This document shows positions 17,816 to 29,438 of a stretch of DNA of 55,863 bases, in pieces. The DNA is from Mycobacterium sp. UM_CSW (GTDB lineage: Bacteria > Actinomycetota > Actinomycetes > Mycobacteriales > Mycobacteriaceae): positions 1 to 55,863 of the forward strand of contig NZ_AUWQ01000106.1 of assembly GCF_000455205.1 (NCBI RefSeq). The letters are read 5' to 3'. The notes below the pieces were generated by a model. It ran no database searches. It was not told where the DNA came from and saw only the letters and a list, made by a program, of their open reading frames with translations. Numbering within the stretch: position 1 is the stretch's first letter; the number at the start of each line of letters is the position of its first letter. Both the position numbers and the translations under genes were made by a program.

Positions 17816-17850
17816 ACGATACTTTTGGTATTTCGCGAATTGGGCCGGTC
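17816..17850 (-). promoter_or_regulatory. Putative promoter/operator of the exopolysaccharide run
   Basis: In the 85-base gap between the PPE stop and the first exopolysaccharide gene, the minus strand has a -10-like TATCGT (17821-17816), about 50 bases before the ATG. Overlapping it is an inverted repeat ATAC-TTTTG-GTAT (17819-17831). Its first 11 bases match, with one change, a motif beside the PPE -10 box (19297-19307). The shared motif and position suggest a repressor site; this is inference. Confidence 0.35.
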
Positions 17851-19078
17851 ATACGATCGCCGCCCCGTAGCCGCCGGACGGCGGCTGTGCCATGACCGTC
17901 GGTATCTGCCCGTACCGCGGACCGGGCGCCTGGCGCCCTGCGGCGCCGCCCGGCAGGCCGCCCAGCATGCTCGGCGGCACGGCGCCGATGCCGTTGGGAA
18001 CGCCGGCGTTGGGCAATATCGCGCCCGCGCTGGTCAGCTGCGCGGTCGGGATGACGCTGGTCCAGCTGGCGGGCACCGAGAGCGGGCCGAGCGCGGCGGC
18101 CTGGCCCAGGCCTCCCACCACGCCCGCACCTGCGGCTTCCGCCGCGCCCGCGGCCTCGGCCGCCGCCTGCCCGGCGACGTCGGCCGCGCTCGCGGCCGCC
18201 GTCGACGCAGTGGCCGCCATCCCCTGCAAAGTCTGGGCCATGCCCAGCACGCTGGACAGGCCGTACAGCGGGGTCGCGGCCACCATCAGGTAGCCCGGCA
18301 GCAGGGCCGGCAGGTTGCTTTCGAGGTTGCTCATGAAGCTCGACATCGACAGGCCGCCGGTCCCGGAGGTGAGCCCGCCCACCAGCGTCCCCCAGGGCGT
18401 TTCCGCGCCAGCGCTCGCCGCGGCGGGTGTCGCCAGGGTCTGCAACATCGAGGACACCGTGGACATCAGGCCGGCCAGCGAGACCTGCTGGGTGCCCGCC
18501 CCGGCCGCGGCCTGGGAGACCGCGGTGGCCTGGCCCGCCGCGACGGCGGGGTCGGCGACCTCCGGCGCAGGCGTGAACGTTGTGAGCTCCGCGGCCAGCG
18601 CCGAATTAGCGGCGTATTCGTACATCGCCACGGCGTCTTGAGCCCACATCTCGGCGTATTGCGCCTCGTTTGCCGCGATCGCCGGCAAGTTCTGACCGAA
18701 GAAGTTGGTGGCGATCAACGACGCGAGTTGAACCCGGTTGGCGATGACCGCCTGCGGCGGCACGGTCGCGGCCCAGGCCGCGTCATATATTTCCGCTGCA
18801 AGCCTGGCCTGGCCGGCGGCCTCCGCTGACCGTGCGGCGGCCCCGGCCGTCCACGCGACGTACGGTCCGAACGCGGATGCCATGCTCAGCGACGCGGGGC
18901 CCAGCCACCGCCCGACCGTCAAGCCCGAGATGATCGACCGATACGCGGCCGCGGCGGAATGCAGTTCGGTGGCCAGGTTGTCCCAGGCCACCGCGGCCGC
19001 CGTCAGCGACCCCGCGCCGGGGCCGGCGTACATCCTCGCCGAGTTGATCTCCGGCGGAAGAGCGCCAAAGTCGATCAT
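17849..19078 (-). CDS. PPE family protein, SVP subgroup
   Basis: 409 residues. The N-terminal PPE domain starts MIDFGALPPEINSARMY, carries the Pro-Pro-Glu signature at residues 8-10 and the helix motif with AWDNLATELHSAAAAY, and runs to about residue 180. The C-terminal half is Ala/Gly/Ser-rich and contains GPLSVPASW, the G-x2-SVP-x2-W signature of the SVP subgroup. PPE proteins are exported by type VII (ESX) systems, usually with a PE partner; no PE gene or ESX component is present here. ATG 19078 has AGGGA about 10 bases upstream. It lies convergent-free, head-to-tail with the exopolysaccharide run and divergent from the first TetR gene. Confidence 0.93.
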   Translation of the reverse strand: MIDFGALPPEINSARMYAGPGAGSLTAAAVAWDNLATELHSAAAAYRSIISGLTVGRWLGPASLSMASAFGPYVAWTAGAAARSAEAAGQARLAAEIYDAAWAATVPPQAVIANRVQLASLIATNFFGQNLPAIAANEAQYAEMWAQDAVAMYEYAANSALAAELTTFTPAPEVADPAVAAGQATAVSQAAAGAGTQQVSLAGLMSTVSSMLQTLATPAAASAGAETPWGTLVGGLTSGTGGLSMSSFMSNLESNLPALLPGYLMVAATPLYGLSSVLGMAQTLQGMAATASTAAASAADVAGQAAAEAAGAAEAAGAGVVGGLGQAAALGPLSVPASWTSVIPTAQLTSAGAILPNAGVPNGIGAVPPSMLGGLPGGAAGRQAPGPRYGQIPTVMAQPPSGGYGAAIV

Positions 19079-19602
19079 TTCGAGTGATCCCTGCCCGTCG
19101 ACGCGCCGCCGGCCGCGTTGGCGCCGGCAGAGACGGACGCCCCTGACGTGACGAACGACACACGTCGTCCGAGGTCGGCGCGGGTCGCCCCGCGCAGTGG
19201 TCGGCGCGGCGATCGAACAGCACCGCACGCCCGCGGTCCGCAAAAGGGGCGCTGACCAGGCGAAGAAACTGAGAGCCACATAGAGAGCGATTATACATAC
19301 TTTTAGTTCGGCATACACCATGTTGTCTTACCAACAGTATTTGTAAGTTTGTTAACGCGACCCGCTGCGTTGAATGCCGTGGAACGACCCCTGACTGCTA
19401 ACCTCAAAGACGGCCCATATGCCGCCCGAGGCACACCGCCGAGTGCTGGCCCTGAGAACGAGGTGTGTGCCCTGCTCGAGGAAGGCATCGAGAACGTGGA
19501 AGCGATCGATTCGGGCCATGGCTCCGGCCCCGGAATGATCACCCGCCTTGCTTATGCACCGGCGTGGTCGACCCGAACCGGACAGTTGAGTTCTCGGTTC
19601 CG
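19079..19602. promoter_or_regulatory. Divergent intergenic region (PPE / TetR), AT-rich with candidate operators
   Basis: 524 bases without a convincing gene. The part from about 19,265 to 19,365 is strikingly AT-rich for this genome. On the minus strand it holds a perfect -10 TATAAT (19295-19290), about 210 bases from the PPE start. Next to this is ATACTTTTAGT (19297-19307), shared with the exopolysaccharide promoter, and two CATAC copies (19296-19300, 19312-19316). Further right are inverted repeats TGTTG-N6-CAACA (19321-19336) and CTTAC-N10/11-GTAAG (about 19327-19346). These resemble the operator architecture of gamma-butyrolactone-receptor regulators. The sequence from 19,370 to 19,602 shows nothing clear. 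Confidence 0.4.
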
Positions 19603-20280
19603 ATGACCGCCCATTCGACCGACGGACGCGCGGACGCGACGCGGCGACAGATTTTGCGGGCCGCTTCGCATCAGTTCGCTCGCCGGGCCTATCACGACGT
19701 CGGCCTGGACGACATCCTCGCGGAAGCGGAGCTGACCAAGGGGGCGATGTATTTCCACTTCCGTTCCAAGCACGCGCTGGCCGTGGCGATCATCGAGAAG
19801 CAGACGGCCGCCGGAGCCGTCGCGGTGGAGGAGCTCCTCACTCGTGGGCTTTCCGGCCTGGAGACCCTGATCGACTTTTCGTATCTGATCGCTTCCGGCG
19901 ACATCCGAACCGACGGGGTCAGGGCGGGGCTGAACCTGCTCGAGTCGGTCGGCCGGTCGGAAGGCCTGCAGAAGAAGCTGTTGGAGGAGTGGGCCAAGGC
20001 GCTCGCGGGGGTCGTCGAGCAGGCCATCGCGGAGGGCGACATCGGCCAGCATTGTGACCCGCAAGACGTGGGACGCCTCGTGGTGTCCCTGCACATGGGG
20101 CTGCGCCAAACCAGCAACCTGGAGGAACCGGAGCGGTTCTTGCACGACCTGGAGAAGTGCTGGCTCCTGATGTTGACCGGAATCCTGCAACCGGAGCGCA
20201 TCGATTACTTCCGCCAATTCCTCAGGCGCCGCGCGGCACTGGCGATCAACTCCACCTCGGCGGGCACGGATTCTGGATAG
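19603..20280 (+). CDS. TetR-family regulator, gamma-butyrolactone-receptor (ScbR/ArpA) type
   Basis: 225 residues. The N-terminal helix-turn-helix region reads RRQILRAASHQFARRAYHDVG, then ILAEAELTKGAMYFHFRSKHALAVAII, which is the TKGA-[ML]-Y-x-HF-x-SK-x-AL-A pattern of the ScbR-like subgroup rather than of general TetR proteins. The C-terminal ligand domain is helical, with conserved-looking GLRQTSNLEEPERFL. ATG 19603 places the start about 15 residues before the HTH. Likely a repressor of its own divergent region and possibly of the PPE and exopolysaccharide promoters. Ligand unknown; no AfsA-type butenolide synthase is visible. Confidence 0.82.
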   Translation: MTAHSTDGRADATRRQILRAASHQFARRAYHDVGLDDILAEAELTKGAMYFHFRSKHALAVAIIEKQTAAGAVAVEELLTRGLSGLETLIDFSYLIASGDIRTDGVRAGLNLLESVGRSEGLQKKLLEEWAKALAGVVEQAIAEGDIGQHCDPQDVGRLVVSLHMGLRQTSNLEEPERFLHDLEKCWLLMLTGILQPERIDYFRQFLRRRAALAINSTSAGTDSG

Positions 20281-20412
20281 CGCCATGGGCAGGTCGCGCG
20301 ATCCGGCCCGCGTGTGGGCGGCTGTTACGCTTACCGCTCCGGCCGCAAGGTTGGTGAAGTTGTCGAGATCCGCGTCTGGGGACATCGACGGAACTCCGGA
20401 GGTGTAGACGCG

Positions 20413-21141
20413 ATGGCGCGCCAGGTTCGATCGGAAGCCACTCGGCGGAAGATCCTCGACGCCGCGATAGACGTTTTCGGCGAGGTCGGGTACGCCGCGG
20501 CCGGCTGGAACACGATCATCGAGCGGACCGGCATGACCAAAGGGGCCCTCTACCACCACTTCGACTCGAAGGAATCGCTGGCTTCCGCGATCATCGAAGA
20601 AGGTTCCGAGACGATACTCGTCGCATTCCGCAACGTGTGCGGGTCGTCGTCGCCCGCGCTCGAGAACATGATCCACGGCACCTTCACCATCGCCAACGTG
20701 CTCAGCTCCGACAAGACCGCCCGCGCCGCCGAGCAACTGACGGCCGCTCTGACCGGATTCAACGAAGCCGCCATGCGGTTCTGCGCCAACATGGTTGAGC
20801 TGATGGCGGCCCAGGCCCAGCGGGCGGCCGCCGAAGGTGACGTCCGAGAGGATCTCGACCCGGTGGTGATCAGCGAGTCGATTGTCGGCGCCATGTTCGG
20901 AACGCGTTTGCTGTACAACGCGATGGCGGCCAAGGGCGTGGCGGGGCGCGATGCGGGTCCGGCGGTCGACGCGGGTCTGGCTCCCCACACGAATCAATTC
21001 TGGGAACTCATGCTCGCGGGCATCGTCACCGAGGCGTCGCTACCTTACTTCCGCGAATTCCTTTCGCGGGAGGCGCTGCGCCACGGACCGCCGGCCGGAC
21101 CGGCACAGGGCCAGGGTGCCGCGGTCCCCGACGCCGGCTAG
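20413..21141 (+). CDS. TetR-family regulator, gamma-butyrolactone-receptor type, second copy
   Basis: 242 residues; the HTH region has RRKILDAAIDVFGEVGYAAAG, then ERTGMTKGALYHHFDSKESLASAII, again ScbR-like. It shares the layout and C-terminal ending (FREFLSREALR versus FRQFLRRRAAL) with the gene just upstream, so the two look like an old tandem duplication. ATG 20413 follows GGAGG with about 10 bases of spacing; the longer in-phase frame lacks a ribosome site. 132 bases separate it from the first copy, so it may have its own promoter. Confidence 0.85.
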   Translation: MARQVRSEATRRKILDAAIDVFGEVGYAAAGWNTIIERTGMTKGALYHHFDSKESLASAIIEEGSETILVAFRNVCGSSSPALENMIHGTFTIANVLSSDKTARAAEQLTAALTGFNEAAMRFCANMVELMAAQAQRAAAEGDVREDLDPVVISESIVGAMFGTRLLYNAMAAKGVAGRDAGPAVDAGLAPHTNQFWELMLAGIVTEASLPYFREFLSREALRHGPPAGPAQGQGAAVPDAG

Positions 21142-21229
21142 GCGATTACGACCGCCTGCCCAGCGCACGTTTCGTACTACGGGTATCTCATTGCGCCGTG
21201 CGGATTCCTAAAGGTTTAAAGATCGGCGC

Positions 21230-21592
21230 CTAGCGTTCCTCGACCCACAATTGCTCGGTGAGGTCCTGGAACGCCGCGAGCGCGAACTGGTCGTCCGCGC
21301 GCAGGAGCGCCGACTTGCTCATCAGAGCCCGAACCACCGAACCGTCCTTATGGCCCAATTCGACGACCATGTTCGCGAGTGCGTGCACGACCGAAAGTAG
21401 GGAGTCCGACTCCGGAGCCTCGTGGAAGATCTCGTGAAACCGCAGGGAGAGAACCTCTTCGGGATCGAAGCCCACCATCTCCGCGAAGGCGGTGTTGGTG
21501 AACAAGATGCTGCCGTCGTTCCCGATGGCGAGCACCGGAATCGGAATTCTTTCCAGGACGACCAACGCGGGCAACTCCTTCAAGGTAGTCAT
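21230..21592 (-). CDS. Single-PAS-domain protein
   Basis: 120 residues consisting of little more than one PAS fold: a start with VLERIPIPVLAIGNDGSILFTNTAFAEMVGF, then DPEEVLSLRFHEIF and a C-terminal strand FALAAFQDLTEQ. There is no kinase, cyclase or DNA-binding part. Stand-alone PAS proteins act as sensors or partner adaptors; target unknown. ATG 21592 is chosen by fit to the domain start; no strong Shine-Dalgarno sequence is seen and a short N-terminal extension is possible. Confidence 0.7.
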   Translation of the reverse strand: MTTLKELPALVVLERIPIPVLAIGNDGSILFTNTAFAEMVGFDPEEVLSLRFHEIFHEAPESDSLLSVVHALANMVVELGHKDGSVVRALMSKSALLRADDQFALAAFQDLTEQLWVEER

Positions 21593-21818
21593 CGGCGATT
21601 GGTTTTGTTGCCGGCTTCGTCGTCGCTCCACATGCCGATTATGGACTATCGCAAGGCGCAGTTCCGACGCTTTTCCCCATGGCGCGCAAGATTCCTGCGA
21701 ATGGGTTTGTACGGCCCCGAAAAACGAAACTTTCCCGGGTGTGTCGCGCCGACGCGACCGCGCCGGGAGCCAGCCCGGTTGCGTCGCCGGACGCTGCGTA
21801 CCGTTGGTCTGCTTCGGC

Positions 21819-23360
21819 TCACTCCGCCTGATAACGCGGGAACACGCCCGTCGGCGGCGGCAGGGCGGTGCCGGGGGCCAGCCGCGCGCCGACCGCGTCG
21901 AAAGCCCGCCGGTCCGCGCCCTGGCCGAGCAGGTCCAGCAGCTTGCCGGCCGACTCGGGCATGACGGGCTGGACGAGCAGCGCCGCGATTCGGACGGCCT
22001 CGCACGTGACATAGAGGACGGTGCGAAACCTGGCCTGATCCGCCTCGGACTCGCTTTTGCGCAGGACCCACGGCTCCTGGGCCGAAAAGTATTTGTTGGC
22101 CTCCCCGAGCATCAGCCAGATCGCCTCGAGGGCCAAGTGCATTGCCTGCCCGTCGAAATTGGCCCGCGCCCGCTCCAGCAGGCCGTCCGCCGTCGCCAGC
22201 AGCTCGGTGTCCGCCGCGGTGAACTCGCCCGGCTCGGGCACCACCCCGTCCAGGTTCTTGGCCACCATCGACAGCGAGCGTTGGGCGAGGTTGCCTAGCT
22301 CGTTGGCCAGGTCGGCGTTGATCCTGGTGACGATGGCCTCTTCGCTGAAGCTGCCGTCCTGGCCGAACGGCACCTCCCGCAGCAGGAAATAGCGCACCTG
22401 ATCGAGGCCGAAGGTGTCGACCAGCGAAACCGGGTCGACGATGTTGCCCACGGACTTGCTCATCTTCTCGCCGCGGTTGAGCAGAAATCCGTGCGCGAAA
22501 ACCCTGCGGGGCAACTCGATTCCGGCCGACATCAAGAACGCCGGCCAGTAGACGGTGTGGAACCTGATGATGTCCTTGCCGATCATGTGCAGATCGGCGG
22601 GCCAATAGTGCCGGAACAACTCCGAGCCGGTGTCGGGGAAGCCGACGCCGGTCAGGTAGTTGGTCAGGGCGTCGACCCAGACGTACATGACGTGGTCGGG
22701 GTGATCCGGGACCTTCACCCCCCAGTCGAACGACGTCCGCGAGATGGACAGGTCGCGCAGGCCGCCGGAGACGAAGCTGACCACCTCGTTGCGCCGCACC
22801 TCGGGCGCGATGAAGTCGGGGTTCGCCTCGTAGTGCGCCAGCAGCTTGTCGGCATACGCCGACAGCCGGAAGAAGTAGGTGCGCTCCTCCGTCCAGGTCA
22901 CCGGGGTGCCGGTCTCGACCGCGATCCTGGTCCCGTCCACGACTTCGGTCTCCGACTCGACGAAGAATCGCTCGTCGCGCACCGAATACCAGCCCGAGTA
23001 GGTGTCCAGGTAGATGTCGCCCGCCGCGGCCATCCGCCGCCAGATCTCCTTCGACGCCTCGTGGTGGTCGGCGTCGGTGGTGCGGATGAACCGGTCGAAG
23101 GAGATGTTCAGCCGCTCCTGCAGGCGCTGGAAGACATCCGAGTTGCGCCGGGCCAGCTCGGCCGTGGGCAGGCCCTCGGCCGCGGCGGCCTGGGCGACCT
23201 TGAGCCCGTGCTCGTCGGTTCCGGTCAGGAATCGCACGTCGTAACCGTCCAGCCGCCTGAACCGCGCGATGGCGTCGGTGGCGATGTACTCGTACGCGTG
23301 CCCCAAATGCGGCGCGGCGTTGGGGTACGTGATCGCGGTGGTGATGTAGTAGGGCCTCAT
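21819..23360 (-). CDS. metG: Methionyl-tRNA synthetase
   Basis: 513 residues; charges tRNA-Met. Class I signatures: [13 protein letters not shown] (HIGH-type) near residue 15 and [10 protein letters not shown] (KMSKS) near residue 300, with an anticodon-binding helical domain after it and no C-terminal tRNA-binding (OB) extension, as in the short mycobacterial enzyme (metS, Rv1007c in M. tuberculosis). It is divergent from tatD with only about 20 bases between starts, so the two promoters must overlap the coding ends. Confidence 0.97.
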   Translation of the reverse strand: MRPYYITTAITYPNAAPHLGHAYEYIATDAIARFRRLDGYDVRFLTGTDEHGLKVAQAAAAEGLPTAELARRNSDVFQRLQERLNISFDRFIRTTDADHHEASKEIWRRMAAAGDIYLDTYSGWYSVRDERFFVESETEVVDGTRIAVETGTPVTWTEERTYFFRLSAYADKLLAHYEANPDFIAPEVRRNEVVSFVSGGLRDLSISRTSFDWGVKVPDHPDHVMYVWVDALTNYLTGVGFPDTGSELFRHYWPADLHMIGKDIIRFHTVYWPAFLMSAGIELPRRVFAHGFLLNRGEKMSKSVGNIVDPVSLVDTFGLDQVRYFLLREVPFGQDGSFSEEAIVTRINADLANELGNLAQRSLSMVAKNLDGVVPEPGEFTAADTELLATADGLLERARANFDGQAMHLALEAIWLMLGEANKYFSAQEPWVLRKSESEADQARFRTVLYVTCEAVRIAALLVQPVMPESAGKLLDLLGQGADRRAFDAVGARLAPGTALPPPTGVFPRYQAE

Positions 23361-23384
23361 CGAGACTCACCCTATTGTGTGGCG

Positions 23385-24242
23385 GTGAGTTCCAACCGCT
23401 CTGGTGAACGACAAGCGCCGCCCGCACCCGAGCCGCTGGCGCCTTTGATCGACGCGCACACCCACCTCGACGCGTGCGGCGCCGGACCGGATATGGGGGC
23501 CGAGGAGGTGCGGGCCATCGTCGACCGCGCCGCCGCAGTCGGTGTGCAGGCGGTGGTCACCGTCGCCGACGATCTCGATTCGGCGCGCTGGGTGACGCGC
23601 GCCGCCGACTGGGATCCGCGCGTCTACGCCGCCGTGGCGCTGCACCCGACCCGCGCGAACGCCTTGGACGACGCGGCCCGCGCCGAGATCGAGCGGCTTG
23701 CCGCCCGCCCCCGGGTGGTGGCGGTCGGGGAGACCGGGATGGACATGTATTGGCCGGGCCGGCTGGAGGGCTGCGCGGAGCCGTCCGCGCAGCGGGAGGC
23801 CTTTGCCTGGCATATCGACCTGGCCAAGCGCCTCGGGAAGCCGCTGATGATCCACAACCGGGAGGCCGACACCGAGGTGCTCGACGTGCTGGCCGCCGAG
23901 GGCGCCCCTGACGCGGTGATCTTTCATTGCTTTTCATCGGACAGCGCGATGGCCCGCCGCTGCGTGGATAGTGGGTGGTTGCTGAGCCTGTCCGGGACGG
24001 TCAGTTTCCGCAATGCGCGCGCCCTGCGGGAGGCCGTCGCGCTGATCCCACCCGAGCAGCTATTGGTGGAAACCGATGCGCCTTTTTTGACCCCGCACCC
24101 CTATCGGGGCGCAGCGAATGAGCCCTATTGCCTTCCTTATACTGTGCGGGCGATCGCTGAACTGCTGGATCGCCGTCCCGAAGACTTGGCGCAGGTCACG
24201 ACCAGCAATGCCCGCCGGGTCTACGGGCCGGCCGCCGGGTAG
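23385..24242 (+). CDS. tatD: TatD-family metal-dependent hydrolase
   Basis: 285-residue TIM-barrel hydrolase (3'-5' DNase family). Metal ligands are in LIDAHTHLDACG, VGETGMDMYW, PLMIHNREADTEV, FHCFSSD and LVETDAPFLTPHP, in the family order. Equivalent to Rv1008, just upstream of rpfB. The start is one of two nearby GTG codons (23379 or 23385); I use 23385. The open frame extends far upstream only as antisense to metG. Confidence 0.95.
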   Translation: MSSNRSGERQAPPAPEPLAPLIDAHTHLDACGAGPDMGAEEVRAIVDRAAAVGVQAVVTVADDLDSARWVTRAADWDPRVYAAVALHPTRANALDDAARAEIERLAARPRVVAVGETGMDMYWPGRLEGCAEPSAQREAFAWHIDLAKRLGKPLMIHNREADTEVLDVLAAEGAPDAVIFHCFSSDSAMARRCVDSGWLLSLSGTVSFRNARALREAVALIPPEQLLVETDAPFLTPHPYRGAANEPYCLPYTVRAIAELLDRRPEDLAQVTTSNARRVYGPAAG

Positions 24243-24306
24243 CCGCGCGGGCCGGTGATTTTCCCAACAGTGACGCGTCGGAGTTGCTGAACATTGGCCG
24301 GTTCGT

Positions 24307-26450
<2,144 letters not shown>

Positions 26451-26510
26451 CCGGAGCGCCGTGGCGTGTGGTTCGCCCGGCGCGGCGTTAGTCTGCTGCG
26501 GTGGTCAACA

Positions 26511-27461
26511 ATGTCTGACGGCAACACCGCCGCGCAGTGGGTGCCCACCGGGTCGGTCACCGTACGGGTGCCCGGAAAAGTCAACCTGTACCTGGCGGTG
26601 GGGGACCGCCGCAAGGACGGTTATCACGAGCTGACGACGGTCTTTCAGGCCGTCTCGCTGCTGGACGAGGTGACGGTCCGCAACGCCGACGTGCTGTCGC
26701 TCGAGCTGGTCGGCGAGGGCGCCGACAAGCTGCCCACCGACGAGCGCAACCTGGCGTGGCAGGCGGCCGAGCTGATGGCCGAACACGTCGGCCGGGCGCC
26801 CGACGTCTCGATCATGATCGACAAGTCCATTCCGGTGGCCGGCGGTATGGCGGGCGGCAGCGCCGACGCGGCGGCGGTGCTGGTCGCGATCAACTCGCTG
26901 TGGGAACTCAACGTGCCGCGCCGCGACCTGCGCATCCTCGCCGCGAAGCTCGGCAGCGACGTGCCGTTCGCGCTGCACGGCGGGACGGCGCTGGGAACCG
27001 GTCGCGGCGAAGAGCTGGCCACCGTGCTGTCCCGCAACAGCTTCCACTGGGTGCTGGCCTTCGCCGACGGCGAGCTGCTCACCCCGGCGGTGTTCAAGGA
27101 GCTGGACCGGCTCAGGAAGGCCGGAAAACCGCCGCGGCTCGCCGAACCCGGGCCGGTGCTGGCGGCCCTGGCCGCGGGCGACCCGGAGCAACTGGCGCCG
27201 CTGCTCGGCAACGAGATGCAAGCAGCCGCGGTGAGCATGAACCCCGGCCTGCGAAAGGCGCTGCGCGCCGGCGTCGAGGCCGGCGCCCTGGCCGGCATCG
27301 TGTCCGGCTCCGGCCCGACGTGTGCCTTCCTGTGCACGTCGGCGGCGTCGGCGGTGGACGTCGGGACCCAGCTGTCCGGGGCGGGCGTGTGTCGCACCGT
27401 TCGGGTCGCCACCGGCCCGGTGCCCGGCGCCCGCGTGGTGCCCGCCCCCACTGAAGTGTGA
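26511..27461 (+). CDS. ispE: 4-diphosphocytidyl-2-C-methyl-D-erythritol kinase
   Basis: 316 residues; GHMP kinase of the MEP isoprenoid pathway. It has the N-terminal [14 protein letters not shown], the ATP loop [17 protein letters not shown], and the C-terminal [10 protein letters not shown]. The ATG at 26511 gives a start about ten residues before the M. tuberculosis one as I recall it; a frame continuing further upstream has no site. It lies 60 bases after rsmA in the same operon. Confidence 0.95.
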   Translation: MSDGNTAAQWVPTGSVTVRVPGKVNLYLAVGDRRKDGYHELTTVFQAVSLLDEVTVRNADVLSLELVGEGADKLPTDERNLAWQAAELMAEHVGRAPDVSIMIDKSIPVAGGMAGGSADAAAVLVAINSLWELNVPRRDLRILAAKLGSDVPFALHGGTALGTGRGEELATVLSRNSFHWVLAFADGELLTPAVFKELDRLRKAGKPPRLAEPGPVLAALAAGDPEQLAPLLGNEMQAAAVSMNPGLRKALRAGVEAGALAGIVSGSGPTCAFLCTSAASAVDVGTQLSGAGVCRTVRVATGPVPGARVVPAPTEV

Positions 27462-27470
27462 ATTCGCACT
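27455..27470. repeat. Near-palindrome at the ispE stop codon
   Basis: AGTGTGAATTCGCACT straddles the ispE TGA and is self-complementary except for one position in each arm. It is followed by CAAGGCGC, so the right half (CACTCAAGGC) resembles the right ends of the two repeats at 34.4-34.7 kb (CACTCAACGC). Possibly a degenerate end of the same element family. Confidence 0.4.
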
Positions 27471-27562
27471 CAAGGCGCGCCACAGTTTGGCAGTTACTTA
27501 AGAGGAGTTTAAGATAACTGGCGGTGACGAGCAGCGGTAAGCAAGACCACTCGATTCCTTCG

Positions 27563-27583
27563 CCCACCGGAATTACCGGTGGG
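27563..27583 (+). terminator. Hairpin downstream of ispE
   Basis: A perfect 8-base-pair stem, CCCACCGG-AATTA-CCGGTGGG, lies about 100 bases after ispE and 135 bases before the acyl-AMP ligase gene, with a weak T-containing tail (CTCGTTGG). It could end the rpfB operon or be a leader structure of the next gene. No coding frame fits the gap (27,462-27,717). Confidence 0.45.
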
Positions 27584-27717
27584 CTCGTTGGCTCATCACG
27601 TGTCCGAGACCTAACCGCTGCGCAATCGTGCTCGCGTGGCTGCTACAAACTGGCACCCAGCAGGCGGAACATGAGATTCCGGGCCTTGGGGCAACTGCCG
27701 GAACCGAGGAGGTTTTT

Positions 27718-29352
27718 GTGAGCAGGTTTACCGACAAGATGTTCCGCAACGCCCGCACCGCGACGACGGGCATGGTCACCGGTGAACCCCACGAACCCGT
27801 CCGGCACACCTGGGGCGAGGTCCACGAGCGCGCCCGTCGCATCGCGGGCGGCCTGGCCGCCGCGGGCATCGGCCTCGGCGACGCCGTCGGCGTCCTCGCC
27901 GGCTTCCCGGTGGAGATCGCGCCCACGGCGCAGGGCCTGTGGATGCGCGGCGCCAGCCTGACCATGCTGCACCAGCCGACACCGCGCACCGACCTCGTCG
28001 TGTGGGCCGAGGACACCATGACCGTCATCGGCATGATCGAGGCCAAGGCCGTCATCGTGTCCGAGCCCTTCCTGGTGGCCATCCCCGTGCTGGAGGAGAA
28101 GGGCGTCAAGGTCCTCACCGTCGCCGACCTGCTCGCATCGGAGCCGATCGACCCCGTCGAGGTGGGCGAGGACGACCTGGCGCTCATGCAATTAACGAGC
28201 GGTTCCACTGGATCTCCCAAAGCCGTCCAGATCACCCACCGCAACATCTACTCGAACGCCGAGGCCATGTTCATCGGCGCCCAGTACGACGTCGAGAAGG
28301 ACGTCATGGTCAGCTGGCTGCCCTGCTTCCATGACATGGGCATGGTCGGCTTCCTGACCATCCCGATGTACTTCGGCGCGGAGCTGGTGAAGGTCACGCC
28401 GATGGACTTCCTGCGCGACACGCTGCTGTGGGCCAAGCTCATCGACAAGTACAAGGGCACCATGACCGCGGCGCCCAACTTCGCCTACGCGCTGCTGGCC
28501 AAGCGGCTGCGCCGCAACGCCAAGCCTGGCGACTTCGACCTGTCGACCCTGCGCTTCGCGCTGTCCGGCGCCGAGCCAGTCGAGCCCGCCGACGTCGAGG
28601 ACCTGCTCGACGCGGGCAAGCCGTTCGGGTTGCGGCCCTCGGCGATCCTGCCGGCCTACGGCATGGCCGAGACGACGCTGGCGGTGTCGTTCTCCGAGTG
28701 CAACGCCGGGCTCGTCGTCGACGAGGTCGACGCCGACCTGCTGGCCGCGTTGCGCCGCGCCGTCCCGGCCACCAAGGGCAACACCCGCAGGCTGGCCACG
28801 CTGGGTCCCCTGCTGAAGGACCTCGAGGCCCGCATCATCGACGAAAGCGGCAACGTGATGCCCGCGCGCGGCGTGGGGGTCATCGAGCTGCGCGGCGAGT
28901 CCCTGACGCCCGGCTACCTCACGATGGGCGGCTTCATCCCGGCGCAGGACGAGCACGGCTGGTACGACACCGGCGACCTCGGCTACCTGACCGAGGAGGG
29001 CCACGTCGTGGTGTGCGGCCGCGTCAAGGACGTCATCATCATGGCGGGCCGCAACATCTACCCGACCGACATCGAGCGGGCCGCCTGCCGCGTCGAGGGG
29101 GTCCGGCCCGGCTGCGCCGTCGCGGTGCGCCTCGACGCCGGCCACTCCCGCGAGACGTTCGCCGTCGCGGTCGAGTCAAACGCCTGGCAGGACCCGGCCG
29201 AGGTGCGCCGCATCGAGCACCAGGTCGCCCACGAAGTGGTGGCCGAGGTCGACGTGCGTCCGCGCAACGTCGTGGTGCTGGGCCCCGGCACCATCCCGAA
29301 GACGCCTTCGGGCAAGCTGCGCCGGTCCAATTCGGTCACGCTGGTCAGCTAG
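27718..29352 (+). CDS. pks16: Fatty acyl-AMP ligase-like protein (Pks16)
   Basis: 544 residues, the length I recall for Rv1013. ANL-superfamily adenylating enzyme: [18 protein letters not shown] (P-loop), [40 protein letters not shown] and the C-terminal [10 protein letters not shown] with the catalytic Lys. The context and the [13 protein letters not shown] segment are those of long-chain fatty acyl-AMP ligases, which feed acyl chains to polyketide synthases. Despite its name it has no PKS domains, and no PKS lies nearby. GTG start with GAGGAGG six bases upstream. Confidence 0.93.
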   Translation: MSRFTDKMFRNARTATTGMVTGEPHEPVRHTWGEVHERARRIAGGLAAAGIGLGDAVGVLAGFPVEIAPTAQGLWMRGASLTMLHQPTPRTDLVVWAEDTMTVIGMIEAKAVIVSEPFLVAIPVLEEKGVKVLTVADLLASEPIDPVEVGEDDLALMQLTSGSTGSPKAVQITHRNIYSNAEAMFIGAQYDVEKDVMVSWLPCFHDMGMVGFLTIPMYFGAELVKVTPMDFLRDTLLWAKLIDKYKGTMTAAPNFAYALLAKRLRRNAKPGDFDLSTLRFALSGAEPVEPADVEDLLDAGKPFGLRPSAILPAYGMAETTLAVSFSECNAGLVVDEVDADLLAALRRAVPATKGNTRRLATLGPLLKDLEARIIDESGNVMPARGVGVIELRGESLTPGYLTMGGFIPAQDEHGWYDTGDLGYLTEEGHVVVCGRVKDVIIMAGRNIYPTDIERAACRVEGVRPGCAVAVRLDAGHSRETFAVAVESNAWQDPAEVRRIEHQVAHEVVAEVDVRPRNVVVLGPGTIPKTPSGKLRRSNSVTLVS

Positions 29353-29365
29353 CTTTCGGTTGGCG

Positions 29366-29384
29366 TCCCCCCGAGTGTGGGGGA
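29366..29384. terminator. Hairpin between convergent genes
   Basis: TCCCCC-CGAGTGT-GGGGGA forms a six-pair stem in the gap between pks16 and the convergent TetR gene. It has no clear T tract on either strand. Its position fits a two-way terminator. Confidence 0.4.
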
Positions 29385-29438
29385 TAAGTACGCCGGCGCA
29401 ACGAAATTCGTCCGTAAGGCCCACACTCGCCGGGCCCA

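Noticed and set aside
19079-19321. In-frame N-terminal extension of the PPE protein with a hydrophobic segment
   Set aside because: PPE proteins begin at MIDFGALPPE and have no signal peptide; the extension has Arg/Cys-rich, non-conserved sequence and crosses the promoter.
27524-27721. 65-codon plus-strand frame between ispE and pks16
   Set aside because: It spans a strong hairpin, has no ribosome site and no recognisable family; a gene there (as in M. tuberculosis) cannot be supported.
27718-29352. Polyketide synthase suggested by the name pks16
   Set aside because: The protein has only adenylating-enzyme motifs and no ketosynthase, acyltransferase or carrier domain.
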